Notes: generated by a model not told the origin, from the letters alone. A DNA stretch of 25,283 nucleotides from CAYPCH01 sp964409165 (GCA_964409165.1 CAYPCH010000049.1:1-25283); one strand, 5' to 3'. Positions 8,547-16,109 are shown, numbered from the stretch's first letter. Numbers and translations: made by a program.

Positions 8547-8573
8547 ATTATAACAAAAAAAACAATCTGTCAA
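8547..8573 (-). promoter_or_regulatory. Promoter of the HPr-like / EI / uvrC operon
   Basis: Perfect TTGACA (8568-8573) and TATAAT (8547-8552) hexamers lie on the minus strand, 15 bases apart. That spacing is slightly short, which may lower basal strength. The spacer holds a run of eight Ts. The expected start near 8540 leaves a leader of about 125 bases before ATG 8414, in which no known riboswitch was recognised. Confidence 0.7.
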
Positions 8574-8660
8574 TATGATTATTTAATAATATTTTAATAA
8601 TTCATGTATTTTCTATATTGCATACAGCAACTTTTTTACACTTTTGTGATTAATATAGAT

Positions 8661-9515
8661 TCATTTTGCTGATTTATATATAAAACTAACAATATAATCA
8701 ATTCCCCTATTCTCGTAAATTTTTACAGTTACATTATCTTGTGTTAAAAAGACTTTAATCATTATCGGATACTGATGATTGTTTTTAAACTTAAAGTCTA
8801 TTGAGTCGTAGACCACTGTAGCATCCTTTCCTTCCGGCACATATCCTACATTCTTTGAATGAGCGTGTCTCTCGGTAATCTCAAGTCCGCTTTTTTCGGC
8901 AGCATTATATAAGGTTGACGAAATCTGGCATATTCCTCCCCCTACACCATAACCCTTCTTAGGTCCGTCCTTTGACTGGATTATTATTGGAGCCTCTTTA
9001 TATCCCTTGCTTTTAGTCCTTTTACCCAAAACGTCATTAAAGGAAAACTCCTCTCCCGGCATTAATTTTATATTATTAATGTCTTCTGAAGCTACTTCAA
9101 TATTATCTATCCTGTTTTCCTGTTTACTCAATATCGGGGTGGAAAAGCTCCCTATTTCTACTATATAACTTTGCATAGTCTGTGAAGTAATGTCAGGATT
9201 AACATCCTCAGTAACCAGTTTTATTTTATCCCCTTCCTTAGAATTCATAAGAGACTCAATTGTTTTTTCTATATTAACCCTTTTTCCTATAGTCTCAGGC
9301 ACTATCTCCCACTTTTCCTTATCAATGCCTGCATTTTTGGGCTGGGAATATAAGTTTTTTGCAAAATCTTCAACAACTTTTTTAGCTTCCTTCTGTGACA
9401 ATCCTCCAACATTACTATTCTCAAGTTGAACACCATTTTCTATTTTTCTGTTTGAGCTATTGCAGCCACAACCGCATATCAATATAACAGATATACATAT
9501 AATAAGTTTTCTCAT
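8661..9515 (-). CDS. VanW-family lipoprotein
   Basis: From ATG 9515 (AAAGGAG site, 8-base spacing) the protein has 284 residues; a longer frame to 9551 lacks a ribosome site. A short basic N-terminus and hydrophobic segment (residues 3-15) end in a Cys-rich lipobox-like ICGC, with Cys16 the likely lipidated residue; Cys14 and Cys18 flank it. Residues 33-55 (VGGLSQKEAKKVVEDFA) resemble the small repeats that precede VanW domains. The VanW core spans about 120-250, with PGEEFSFNDVLGKRT, the GYGVGGGICQ block at 188-197 and ERHAHS around His217. VanW occurs in some vancomycin-resistance clusters and in many sporeformer envelope proteins; its biochemical role is not established. No vanA/B/H/X/Y-like gene is nearby, so this is not evidence of resistance. 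It probably acts on the outer face of the membrane. Confidence 0.9.
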   Translation of the reverse strand: MRKLIICISVILICGCGCNSSNRKIENGVQLENSNVGGLSQKEAKKVVEDFAKNLYSQPKNAGIDKEKWEIVPETIGKRVNIEKTIESLMNSKEGDKIKLVTEDVNPDITSQTMQSYIVEIGSFSTPILSKQENRIDNIEVASEDINNIKLMPGEEFSFNDVLGKRTKSKGYKEAPIIIQSKDGPKKGYGVGGGICQISSTLYNAAEKSGLEITERHAHSKNVGYVPEGKDATVVYDSIDFKFKNNHQYPIMIKVFLTQDNVTVKIYENRGIDYIVSFIYKSAK

Positions 9516-9549
9516 ATTAATGTCTCCTTTCAATCTCCATTGAGTGCAC

Positions 9550-9555
9550 ATTATA
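9550..9555 (-). promoter_or_regulatory. Possible -10 element for the VanW-family gene
   Basis: A perfect TATAAT lies on the minus strand about 35 bases before the VanW start codon, giving a leader near 28 bases. No good -35 hexamer is found at 16-18 bases. It may be activator-dependent, use another sigma factor, or be chance in AT-rich DNA. Confidence 0.3.
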
Positions 9556-9611
9556 TAACCTCAATTTTTTATATCCTACTTTACACTATCCAATGCAAGG
9601 CAAAATTTAGC

Positions 9612-9732
9612 TAGGATTTAGTACCCGTGGATAAGTACTGAATCCTATTAGAGCCATTTTCTTAGAGGAAGTCCGACAAAAAGCAAGGAACTAGATGTCC
9701 CGAAGTCTTTTTAGACCTCTTAGAGTAAAATG
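9612..9732. other. Structured non-coding stretch upstream of the VanW gene
   Basis: A 13-bp hairpin (9612-9624 with 9635-9647, one G-U pair if read on the plus strand) is followed by a longer-range pairing: CATTTT 9655-9660 with AAAATG 9727-9732, backed by AGAGG/CCTCT inside it. No long open frame or recognised RNA family fits. It lies between the terminator of the upstream membrane-protein gene and the VanW promoter candidate. It could be a small RNA, a leader, or a remnant of a non-coding repeat; strand is uncertain. Confidence 0.4.
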
Positions 9733-9740
9733 AAAGACGC

Positions 9741-9773
9741 AAAACCGAGTACCCTTGATGGGCACTCAGTTTT
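9741..9773 (-). terminator. Intrinsic terminator of the small membrane-protein gene
   Basis: An 11-bp stem (9744-9754 with 9760-9770, 5-base loop) is followed on the minus strand by TTTT. On the minus strand the two non-Watson-Crick positions are G-U pairs, whereas on the plus strand they would be C-A mismatches, so the minus strand is the functional one. It lies 13 bases after the stop of the gene at 9786-10160. Confidence 0.75.
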
Positions 9774-9785
9774 ATTGTGCCATTA

Positions 9786-10160
9786 TTACAAGTATCCCAT
9801 CATCATTTCCCTTATAATAACAAATAGTATTCCAAGAACTATATTTGTTATTGCAAGTACTACATTTGATATTATAAGAACACTTCCACTTCCTCCTATT
9901 TGCTTATTTAACAAAACACCAAAGGTTACTCCTACAATTGCAAACAAAGGTGATATATAAAAGGGTGCAAAAAGAGCAAAGGCTGCACATACCCATCCAA
10001 GAATTACATATATCCTTGAATTTCTTTCAACTGCAGCAGCTTCTTTTCCGTTTATCCCGACTCGGTTTTCTTTATTTAAATAGTAACTGTAATCCTTAAA
10101 ACTCTTATCTTTAAAACTTTCAAAACTTTCTTTGTTTTTGTTATCATTTTCCTCTTTCAA
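9786..10160 (-). CDS. Small membrane protein, DUF4190-like
   Basis: A 124-residue protein of unknown function. The first 50 or so residues are hydrophilic, rich in Lys, Glu, Ser and Phe, with a KESFESFKDKSFKDYSYY stretch. The rest is two to three membrane segments: about residues 50-85 (GWVCAAFALFAPFYISPLFAIVG), a short loop with NKQIGGSGS, then about 92-115 (SNVVLAITNIVLGILFVII). This cytoplasmic tail plus hydrophobic hairpin resembles DUF4190-type proteins. The start is a TTG at 10160, eight bases after a strong GGAGG; the upstream GTG at 10169 lies inside that site and cannot be used with it. The gene has its own terminator downstream and another terminator (10233-10258) upstream, so it is a single-gene unit. 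Confidence 0.75.
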   Translation of the reverse strand: MKEENDNKNKESFESFKDKSFKDYSYYLNKENRVGINGKEAAAVERNSRIYVILGWVCAAFALFAPFYISPLFAIVGVTFGVLLNKQIGGSGSVLIISNVVLAITNIVLGILFVIIREMMMGYL

Positions 10161-10232
10161 GACAATCACCTCCGCTTAATTAGTATTGATGATATAAAAA
10201 CATATATTCAAGTATTATTTCTCAAAATAAGA

Positions 10233-10258
10233 AACGAAGCCTTATTCAAGACTTCGTT
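10233..10258 (-). terminator. Terminator after the anti-sigma factor gene
   Basis: AACGAAG/CTTCGTT arms (10233-10239, 10252-10258) enclose an inner CTT/AAG stem with a 4-base loop. The joining position is a U-G pair on the minus strand and a C-A mismatch on the plus strand, so it acts on minus-strand RNA. A TTTCTTATTTT run follows. It ends the sigma/anti-sigma transcript. Confidence 0.7.
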
Positions 10259-10303
10259 AAATATTGGTCAACCCTTATTATTACATTTTATTGTTACATT
10301 TTT

Positions 10304-10867
10304 CTAATTTCGGCTATTGTTTTTCACTGACTGCATACCATTTATTTCATAAATTTTTGACATAAATGTAATTGCAGCAAGACCCACTAAAACATAATAA
10401 AAATCAGAAGCTCTAGACTTAAAATATATTACAGTTTCATAAGCTATCTGAACTTCCACCGCAAGCCTGGTTAATCCACCATACAGAAAATGTGCTACCG
10501 ATATCGGTACTCCAACGTTTATCATCATATCAAGAATACTATCCCTAAATACTGTTCCAAGTACTATCATAACGAGCGACACAACCATAGCAGATACAAA
10601 ATATACAGCCATAAGCCTTTTCTCTCTAATCTTTTTATTATATATGTCCAGTGAACGAACCCTTTGCATAACCGAATCTTGAAGCTCGCAAGGCAGTTCT
10701 ATTTCTTCTTTTATGTTCAAAATCCCGGTAATATTTTTTAAATCTTCCAACTCTCTTCTGCAATGTATACATTCCTTAGTGTGACTCACTAACTGAGCGT
10801 ATTCAGTGTCACTCAGTTCATCGTCCATATGCTTCATAATGTACACATCATAAGGTTTGCAACTCAT
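10304..10867 (-). CDS. Membrane-bound zinc-finger anti-sigma factor
   Basis: This 187-residue protein begins with a putative zinc-finger anti-sigma domain: the HxxxCxxC motif is H29, C33 and C36, preceded by an MKHMDDELSD helix typical of the fold. A hydrophobic segment at about 85-106 and another at about 156-172 place it in the membrane, with a moderately hydrophobic stretch around 118-135 that could be a further segment. Such proteins hold an ECF sigma factor at the membrane until a signal releases it. Its ATG overlaps the sigma stop codon (ATGA), so the two are translationally coupled and the sigma factor just upstream is its likely target. The signal is unknown. Confidence 0.88.
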   Translation of the reverse strand: MSCKPYDVYIMKHMDDELSDTEYAQLVSHTKECIHCRRELEDLKNITGILNIKEEIELPCELQDSVMQRVRSLDIYNKKIREKRLMAVYFVSAMVVSLVMIVLGTVFRDSILDMMINVGVPISVAHFLYGGLTRLAVEVQIAYETVIYFKSRASDFYYVLVGLAAITFMSKIYEINGMQSVKNNSRN

Positions 10868-11418
10868 AATATCCCTTCCTTTCTTTCGGAAGATAGCTTT
10901 TCCCTCAGTAACAGTCTTGCCCTATATAATCTGTTTTTAATTATGGACATGGGCTCATTGAGTACTTTAGACATTTCCTCATACGAAAGTCCATTTTTAT
11001 GAAACAATATTAGCGGCACACGATACTTTTCTGGCAACTTAAGCAACTCATCATTAATTCTTTCTCTCCGTTCCGTTTTCAAGTAACTTGCTTCAGGAGT
11101 ATCAGAAGAGCTGGAAATACCTATAGCTTCATCAATTGGCATAGAATCAACCTTCTTCTTTCTAAGCACATCAAGGCAATAATTTGTTGCAATACGCACC
11201 GTCCAGGTAGAAAATTTATACTCAGGATTATATCTGTCCAATGATTTATAAATCCTAATAAATACTTCCTGTGTGATATCATAAACTTCATCCCTGTTGT
11301 TTATCATGTTATATATAACATTATATATCAATTTCTTATATCTTGTCACTAGTTCCGAGAATGCATCATTATCGCCGTTAATACATTTTCTTACCAGTTC
11401 AATGTCCGGTATTTCCAA
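10864..11418 (-). CDS. ECF RNA polymerase sigma factor (SigW/RpoE type)
   Basis: A 184-residue extracytoplasmic-function sigma factor. Region 2 carries the core-binding and -10 recognition helices (DITQEVFIRIYKSL, then FSTWTVRIATNYCLDVLRKK). A polar linker follows (MPIDEAIGISSSSDTPEAS), then region 4 with the helix-turn-helix for the -35 (LSYEEMSKVLNEPMSIIKNRLYRAR). The likely start is TTG 11418, nine bases after an AGGTG; a GTG at 11430 opens four codons earlier but lies within that ribosome site, so automatic annotation may start there. It is cotranscribed with its anti-sigma factor. No convincing ECF-type autoregulatory promoter was found in the 130-base gap to the divergent DUF192 gene. 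Confidence 0.92.
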   Translation of the reverse strand: MEIPDIELVRKCINGDNDAFSELVTRYKKLIYNVIYNMINNRDEVYDITQEVFIRIYKSLDRYNPEYKFSTWTVRIATNYCLDVLRKKKVDSMPIDEAIGISSSSDTPEASYLKTERRERINDELLKLPEKYRVPLILFHKNGLSYEEMSKVLNEPMSIIKNRLYRARLLLREKLSSERKEGIL

Positions 11419-11495
11419 TCTGTTTCTCACCTGCCCTGTTGAAAAAAAAATGCATTATGATAGAATATATATATATTTACGCTTATTATTGTATT

Positions 11496-11525
11496 TTGTC
11501 TGAGTTCTTTTGCTCTTTCTATATT
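11496..11525 (+). promoter_or_regulatory. Promoter of the DUF192 gene
   Basis: TTGTCT (11496-11501) and TATATT (11520-11525) are 18 bases apart on the plus strand, giving a start near 11533 and a leader of about 28 bases before ATG 11561. The region lies between this gene and the divergent ECF sigma operon, so regulatory sites may be shared. Confidence 0.5.
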
Positions 11526-11560
11526 ATACCCTTAAAAATAATTTAAAAGAAGGTGGAGAA

Positions 11561-11914
11561 ATGATAATAAGAAATGTTTCTAAAAACACCGTTATTGCTG
11601 AAAAATGCGAAATAGCAGACAACTTTTTAAGCCGTTTTTTAGGATTAATGTTTAAGAATGAGCTACCTGAAGGAAACGGTCTTCTTATTACACCTTGCAA
11701 CTCAATTCATATGTTTTTTATGAAGTTCCCCTTAGATATTATATTCATTGATAAAGAGTATAATATAGTACATTTGATAGAAAATATAAAACCTTGGAAG
11801 TTCTCAGAAATCATCTGGAGTTCAAACTCTGTTATAGAGCTTCCTACCGGGGCAATATCAAAAACTAGAACGGCAGTTGGAGATAGACTTGAGCAGGCAC
11901 AAAACAATATATAA
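11561..11914 (+). CDS. DUF192 family protein
   Basis: The only complete plus-strand gene in the window, 117 residues from ATG 11561, which follows an AAGGTGG site; an earlier in-frame ATG at 11510 has no ribosome site. The DUF192 (COG1430) signature is clear: SRFLGLMFKNELPEGNGLL (about 23-41), then MFFMKFPLDIIFIDKEYNIV (about 52-71), then a C-terminal VIELPTGAI block. Members are small beta-rich proteins of unknown function, often secreted or exported; this one has no signal peptide, so it should be cytoplasmic. It has its own promoter and ends in a terminator shared with the converging tuf gene. Confidence 0.88.
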   Translation: MIIRNVSKNTVIAEKCEIADNFLSRFLGLMFKNELPEGNGLLITPCNSIHMFFMKFPLDIIFIDKEYNIVHLIENIKPWKFSEIIWSSNSVIELPTGAISKTRTAVGDRLEQAQNNI

Positions 11915-11920
11915 CCTTAT

Positions 11921-11952
11921 TAAAGCCCGGAGGATTTATCCTCCGGGCTTTA
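11921..11952. terminator. Bidirectional terminator between DUF192 gene and tuf
   Basis: A perfect 15-base inverted repeat (11921-11935 with 11938-11952) with a GC-rich CCCGGAGGAT core is flanked by A-run and T-run ends, so it forms an intrinsic terminator in both directions. It closes the DUF192 transcript on the plus strand and the tuf transcript on the minus strand. Confidence 0.9.
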
Positions 11953-11966
11953 ACTGTTCTATAAAA

Positions 11967-13169
11967 TTATTCAATTACTTTTGAAACATTTCCTGCGCCT
12001 ACTGTTCTTCCGCCTTCACGGATAGCAAACTTCAAACCTTCTTCCATAGCTATAGGAGTTATCAGTTTGATTTTCATAGTTATGTGGTCACCCGGCATAA
12101 CCATTTCTGTACCCTGTGGAAGCTCAACAACGCCTGTAACGTCTGTAGTTCTGAAATAAAACTGAGGTCTGTAATTGTTAAAGAAAGGAGTATGCCTTCC
12201 ACCTTCTTCTTTAGTCAGAACGTAAACCTGCGCTTCGTATACTGTATGAGGTTTGATTGAACCCGGTTTTGCAAGAACCTGTCCTCTTTCAATTTCACTT
12301 CTTTGAACACCTCTTAAGAGAGCACCGACATTATCCCCTGCAACAGCACTGTCAAGGAGTTTCCTAAACATTTCTATACCTGTTACAACTGTTTTCTTCG
12401 GAGCTTCCATCAATCCAACGATTTCTACTTCTTCACCAACTTTAAGAGTTCCTCTTTCAACCCTACCAGTTGCAACTGTTCCACGTCCTGTAATTGTAAA
12501 AACGTCCTCAACAGGCATAATGAAAGGCTTATCAGTTGCTCTTTCAGGATCTGGAATATATTTATCTACTTCTTCCATAAGCTTTACTATCGGAGCATAT
12601 ACAGGTGCATCAATAGAAGTTTCTGTAGATTCAAGAACATCAAGTGCTGAACCTCTGATGATAGGAGTATCGTCACCCGGGAACTCATATGAGCTCAAGA
12701 GTTCTCTAACTTCCATTTCAACCAATTCAATAAGTTCTTCATCGTCAACCATATCACACTTGTTCAAGAAAACAACTATGTATGGTACACCAACCTGACG
12801 AGCAAGAAGAATATGTTCCCTTGTCTGAGGCATCGGACCATCAGCAGCTGATACAACAAGTATAGCTCCGTCCATCTGAGCAGCACCGGTAATCATGTTT
12901 TTAACATAGTCGGCGTGTCCCGGGCAGTCAACGTGTGCATAGTGCCTGTTTTCTGTTTCATACTCAACGTGGGAAGTTGAAATTGTAATACCTCTTTCTC
13001 TTTCTTCAGGAGCCTTATCAATCTGGTCATATGCAGTAAAACTTGCTCTTCCCAGAAAACCCAAAGTTTTAGTAATAGCTGCTGTCAATGATGTCTTACC
13101 ATGGTCAACGTGACCTATTGTTCCGATATTCACATGTGTTTTGTTTCTTTCAAATTTAGCTTTTGCCAT
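11967..13169 (-). CDS. tuf: Elongation factor Tu
   Basis: EF-Tu delivers aminoacyl-tRNA to the ribosome as a GTP complex. The 400-residue length is normal. GTPase motifs: GHVDHGKT at 19-26 (G1), GITI at 61-64 (G2), DCPGH at 82-86 (G3), NKCD at 137-140 (G4), with GSAL as G5. The two beta-barrel domains follow, ending in the usual MKIKLITPIAMEEGLKFAIREGGRTVGAG stretch (abbreviated here from the C-terminus). ATG 13169 has an AAGGAGGAG site. It is the last gene of the str block, 120 bases after fusA, with an unusual hairpin and direct repeat in that gap. Its own promoter is not obvious, so it probably relies on transcription from upstream. Confidence 0.98.
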   Translation of the reverse strand: MAKAKFERNKTHVNIGTIGHVDHGKTSLTAAITKTLGFLGRASFTAYDQIDKAPEERERGITISTSHVEYETENRHYAHVDCPGHADYVKNMITGAAQMDGAILVVSAADGPMPQTREHILLARQVGVPYIVVFLNKCDMVDDEELIELVEMEVRELLSSYEFPGDDTPIIRGSALDVLESTETSIDAPVYAPIVKLMEEVDKYIPDPERATDKPFIMPVEDVFTITGRGTVATGRVERGTLKVGEEVEIVGLMEAPKKTVVTGIEMFRKLLDSAVAGDNVGALLRGVQRSEIERGQVLAKPGSIKPHTVYEAQVYVLTKEEGGRHTPFFNNYRPQFYFRTTDVTGVVELPQGTEMVMPGDHITMKIKLITPIAMEEGLKFAIREGGRTVGAGNVSKVIE

Positions 13170-13226
13170 TATTATTTCTCCTCCTTTTTAAGTTAAAACA
13201 CTTAAAATGTTTTATAATTATTTTCT

Positions 13227-13260
13227 ACAGGAAATATGCCTACACTTGCATATTTCCTGT
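13227..13260 (-). repeat. 13-bp inverted repeat in the fusA-tuf spacer
   Basis: ACAGGAAATATGC at 13227-13239 pairs perfectly with 13248-13260 around an 8-base loop. No T-tract follows on the minus strand, so it is not a standard terminator. It could be a processing site, an mRNA stabiliser or an attenuator between fusA and tuf. Confidence 0.6.
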
Positions 13261-13280
13261 AAGATATGCCTACACTTGCA
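13234..13280. repeat. 17-base direct repeat in the fusA-tuf spacer
   Basis: ATATGCCTACACTTGCA occurs at 13234-13250 and again at 13264-13280, identical, with a 30-base period. The first copy contains the loop and part of both arms of the hairpin at 13227-13260, so the spacer looks partly duplicated. Confidence 0.8.
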
Positions 13281-13289
13281 AAACTAATC

Positions 13290-15368
13290 TTATTTTGCAC
13301 TTCTTCCATTTATAATAGACTCCTGTATGTTTCTAGGAACCTCTTCAAAATGGCTTATCTGCATTGAGAAAACGCCTCTTCCCTGTGACTTTGAACGTAA
13401 GGTTGTGGCGTAACCAAACATTTCTGACAACGGAACATTAGCAGTAATAACCTGTGCCCCGTTTCTTGCTTCCATGCCTTCAATTCTTCCTCTTCTTGAA
13501 TTCAGGTCTCCCATTACATCTCCCATATAATCTTCGGGAATAGTAACACTTACCTTCATTATTGGCTCAAGAAGTACAGGATCAGCTTTTCTCATACCAT
13601 CTTTAAACGCCATTGATCCTGCAACTTTAAATGCCATCTCAGATGAGTCAACTTCATGATAGGAACCATCGTAAAGTGTGATTTTTACATCTACAACAGG
13701 ATATCCTCCCAGTACACCATTATTCATTGCATCTTGGATACCGGCATCAATAGGAGCAATATACTCTTTAGGAACTACACCACCCACTATTTTGCTGACA
13801 AATTCATATCCTGCTCCGGGTTCCCTCGGCTCAATCTCAATCCAGCAATGTCCATACTGTCCTCTACCACCGGACTGCCTTACAAACTTACCTTCGGACT
13901 TAACAGTTTTTCTTATTGTTTCTTTATATGCAACTTGAGGATTACCGACATTAGCCTCTACTTTAAACTCTCTGAGCATACGGTCAACAATAATCTCTAG
14001 ATGTAGTTCTCCCATTCCTTCTATTATAGTTTGTCCGGTCTCAGTGTCAGTATACGTCCTAAATGTAGGATCCTCTTCAGCCAACTTCTGAAGTGCAATA
14101 CCCATTTTATCCTGACCTGCTTTTGTTTTAGGCTCAATGGCAACCGATATAACCGGTTCAGGAAAGTCCATTGATTCAAGTATTACAGGATTTGCCTCTT
14201 CACATAAAGTATCCCCTGTTGTGGTGTCCTTTAATCCTACAGCTGCAGCTATATCTCCTGCGTAAACAGTTTGAAGTTCCTCTCTGTGGTTCGCATGCAT
14301 CTGAAGTATTCTTCCTACTCTTTCTCTTTTTCCTTTTGTGGCATTGAGTACATAGGAGCCCGAACTTAACTTTCCTGAGTAAACTCTGAAGAAGCAAAGT
14401 TTTCCCACAAACGGGTCAGCCATAATTTTAAATGCCAATGCAGAAAAGGGTTGATTGTCATCTGACAACCTTTCTATTTCATTTTCTCCGTCAACTGAAA
14501 CGCCTTTAATTGCCGGGACATCCAAAGGAGAAGGCATATAATCGACAACTGCATCCAAAAGACGCTGTACACCCTTATTTCTATAGGAAGAACCACAGGC
14601 TACAGGAATTATTTTTACACTTATAGTAGCTTTCCTGATACCTTTCTTTATTTCATCTTCCGTAAGTTCTTCTCCTTCAAGATATTTCATCATCAGTTCC
14701 TCATCCTGATCAGCAATAGATTCAATGAGATTATTGCGGCACTCTTCTGCAAGCTCTCTCATATCATCAGGAATGTCTTTTTCCTGAATATCTTTTCCAA
14801 GGTTATCCATATAAAAATATGCTTTCATTTTAACTAGATCGATTATCCCTGCAAAATTATCTTCCTTGCCTATTGGAAGTTGAATAGGAATCGCATTTGC
14901 CTGAAGCCTTTCCCTCATCATATTTACACAATTAAAAAAATCGGCTCCCATGATATCCATCTTATTTACATATGCTATACGAGGCACGTTATATCTGTCA
15001 GCCTGTCTCCACACTGTCTCCGATTGAGGCTCAACTCCCCCTTTAGCACAAAAAAGCGTAACCGAACCATCCAAAACACGAAGTGACCTCTCAACCTCAA
15101 CAGTGAAGTCAACGTGCCCCGGTGTATCTATGATATTAACCCTATTATTCCTCCATTGTGCGGTAGTAGCAGCAGATGTTATAGTTATGCCTCTTTCTTG
15201 CTCCTGCTCCATCCAGTCCATAGTTGCAGCACCTTCATGGGTTTCTCCAAGCTTATGAACTCTTCCTGTATAAAATAATATACGCTCAGTAGTTGTAGTT
15301 TTACCTGCATCTATATGTGCCATTATCCCAATATTTCTTGTATTCTCTAAACTAAATTGCCTGGGCAT
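13290..15368 (-). CDS. fusA: Elongation factor G
   Basis: EF-G is the translocation GTPase and, with ribosome recycling factor, splits ribosomes. The 692-residue length is normal. GTPase motifs: AHIDAGKTT at 17-25, TSAATT as G2 (about 64-69), DTPGH at 81-85, NKMD at 135-138. Domains II to V follow; the domain IV-V region includes GGRGQYGHCWIEIEP and the C-terminal GYATTLRSKSQGRG. It is the canonical form rather than a TetM-like protection protein. ATG 15368 follows an AAGGAAGG site. It lies 83 bases after rpsG, a gap with a weak hairpin and T-tract that may modulate read-through. Confidence 0.98.
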   Translation of the reverse strand: MPRQFSLENTRNIGIMAHIDAGKTTTTERILFYTGRVHKLGETHEGAATMDWMEQEQERGITITSAATTAQWRNNRVNIIDTPGHVDFTVEVERSLRVLDGSVTLFCAKGGVEPQSETVWRQADRYNVPRIAYVNKMDIMGADFFNCVNMMRERLQANAIPIQLPIGKEDNFAGIIDLVKMKAYFYMDNLGKDIQEKDIPDDMRELAEECRNNLIESIADQDEELMMKYLEGEELTEDEIKKGIRKATISVKIIPVACGSSYRNKGVQRLLDAVVDYMPSPLDVPAIKGVSVDGENEIERLSDDNQPFSALAFKIMADPFVGKLCFFRVYSGKLSSGSYVLNATKGKRERVGRILQMHANHREELQTVYAGDIAAAVGLKDTTTGDTLCEEANPVILESMDFPEPVISVAIEPKTKAGQDKMGIALQKLAEEDPTFRTYTDTETGQTIIEGMGELHLEIIVDRMLREFKVEANVGNPQVAYKETIRKTVKSEGKFVRQSGGRGQYGHCWIEIEPREPGAGYEFVSKIVGGVVPKEYIAPIDAGIQDAMNNGVLGGYPVVDVKITLYDGSYHEVDSSEMAFKVAGSMAFKDGMRKADPVLLEPIMKVSVTIPEDYMGDVMGDLNSRRGRIEGMEARNGAQVITANVPLSEMFGYATTLRSKSQGRGVFSMQISHFEEVPRNIQESIINGRSAK

Positions 15369-15422
15369 TGTAACCTTCCTTTCAAAATTTGCGCCTAAGC
15401 TTTTACATTATAAAAAATATCT

Positions 15423-15443
15423 CTCTTAAGTTTTTCTTAAAAG
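15423..15443 (-). terminator. Weak terminator or attenuator between rpsG and fusA
   Basis: CTTTTAAG and CTTAAGAG arms (15436-15443 and 15423-15430) form an 8-bp AT-rich stem with one U-G pair on the minus strand and a 5-base A loop, followed a few bases later by a six-T run. It is weak and probably allows partial read-through from rpsG into fusA. Confidence 0.35.
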
Positions 15444-15451
15444 GCTTTAAT

Positions 15452-15922
15452 CTACCATCTATAATGCGCAAAAGCCTTATTTGCTTCAGCCATTTTATGT
15501 GTATCTTCTTTTTTCTTGTATGCTCCTCCAAGATTGTTGGTAGCATCCAATATTTCGCCTGCGAGTCTTTCTCTCATGGTTCTTTCTCCTCTTTTTCTTG
15601 AGTAGTTAACCAACCATCTGAGACCTAAAGCTTGCCTCCTATCAGCTCTCACTTCAATAGGAACCTGATATGTTGCACCACCGACTCTTCTTGCTTTTAC
15701 TTCAAGAACAGGCATAATATTATTTAAAGCTTGCTCAAAAACCTCCAACGGGTCTTTACCTGTTTTATCCTTTATGATATTAAAAGCATCATAGCAGATC
15801 TTTTGAGCAGTTCCCTTTTTCCCGTCCATCATAATGCTGTTGATAAGTTTTGTAACAACCCTGTCATTATATATAGGATCAGGTAAAACATCTCTCTTTG
15901 GTATATGTCCTTTTCTAGGCAC
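15452..15922 (-). CDS. rpsG: 30S ribosomal protein S7
   Basis: S7 is a primary 16S rRNA-binding protein that nucleates assembly of the 30S head and contacts E-site tRNA. With the GTG start at 15922 it is 156 residues, the standard length, beginning MPRKGHIPKRDVLPDP. The frame is open to 15979, but AAGGAGG spaced eight bases from the GTG decides the start. Recognisable blocks are KLINSIMMDGKKGTAQKI, RVGGATYQVPIEV and RWLVNYSRKRGERTM, ending KKKEDTHKMAEANKAFAHYRW. A 201-base structured spacer separates it from rpsL. In E. coli S7 is the autogenous repressor of the str operon, which makes that spacer worth attention. Confidence 0.97.
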   Translation of the reverse strand: MPRKGHIPKRDVLPDPIYNDRVVTKLINSIMMDGKKGTAQKICYDAFNIIKDKTGKDPLEVFEQALNNIMPVLEVKARRVGGATYQVPIEVRADRRQALGLRWLVNYSRKRGERTMRERLAGEILDATNNLGGAYKKKEDTHKMAEANKAFAHYRW

Positions 15923-15960
15923 TTTTCTTCCCTCCTTTTTATGATATATACATATCATGG

Positions 15961-16014
15961 GTACTCGCAGTCCGCACATAACATATTTTGCAGACCGTCG
16001 TCAGTGCTGCGTAC
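15961..16014 (-). promoter_or_regulatory. Structured RNA element in the rpsL-rpsG spacer
   Basis: On the minus (coding) strand an outer stem pairs GTACGCAG (16014-16007) with CTGC-GA-GTAC (15970-15961, two-base bulge), and an inner stem pairs GTCTGCA (15995-15989) with TGCGGAC (15976-15970). The inner stem has one U-G pair on the minus strand that would be a C-A mismatch on the plus strand, which supports a role in the mRNA. Position 15970 can join only one stem at a time. It ends about 40 bases before the rpsG start. Confidence 0.5.
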
Positions 16015-16096
16015 TTGCAAATATTACAAATATATATAATACAACGTACTTAGCACTTTAATTATTACTTTGTGAAACCAACCAAATCACTTACCC

Positions 16097-16109
16097 CGTG
16101 CCAGGCACG
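16097..16109. repeat. GC-rich palindrome just after rpsL
   Basis: CGTGCC and GGCACG flank a single A (13 bases), much more GC-rich than the surrounding AT-rich spacer. It lies 15 bases past the rpsL stop and lacks a T-tract. It may be a protein-binding site or a small interspersed palindrome. Confidence 0.45.

Noticed and set aside
8661..9515. VanW as a sign of a vancomycin-resistance cluster.
   Set aside because: No van ligase, dehydrogenase, dipeptidase or two-component genes nearby; VanW-family proteins are common in sporeforming Firmicutes without resistance.
9730..9785. GACGCAAAACC followed by a hairpin, reminiscent of part of a GEMM-I (c-di-GMP) riboswitch, read on the plus strand.
   Set aside because: The other conserved GEMM-I stems and loops are not present, no plus-strand gene follows, and the hairpin pairs better as a minus-strand terminator.
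11478..11507. GAACT and CGTA on the minus strand, resembling an ECF-sigma autoregulatory promoter before the sigma gene.
   Set aside because: The two parts are more than 20 bases apart, whereas ECF promoters use about 16-17.
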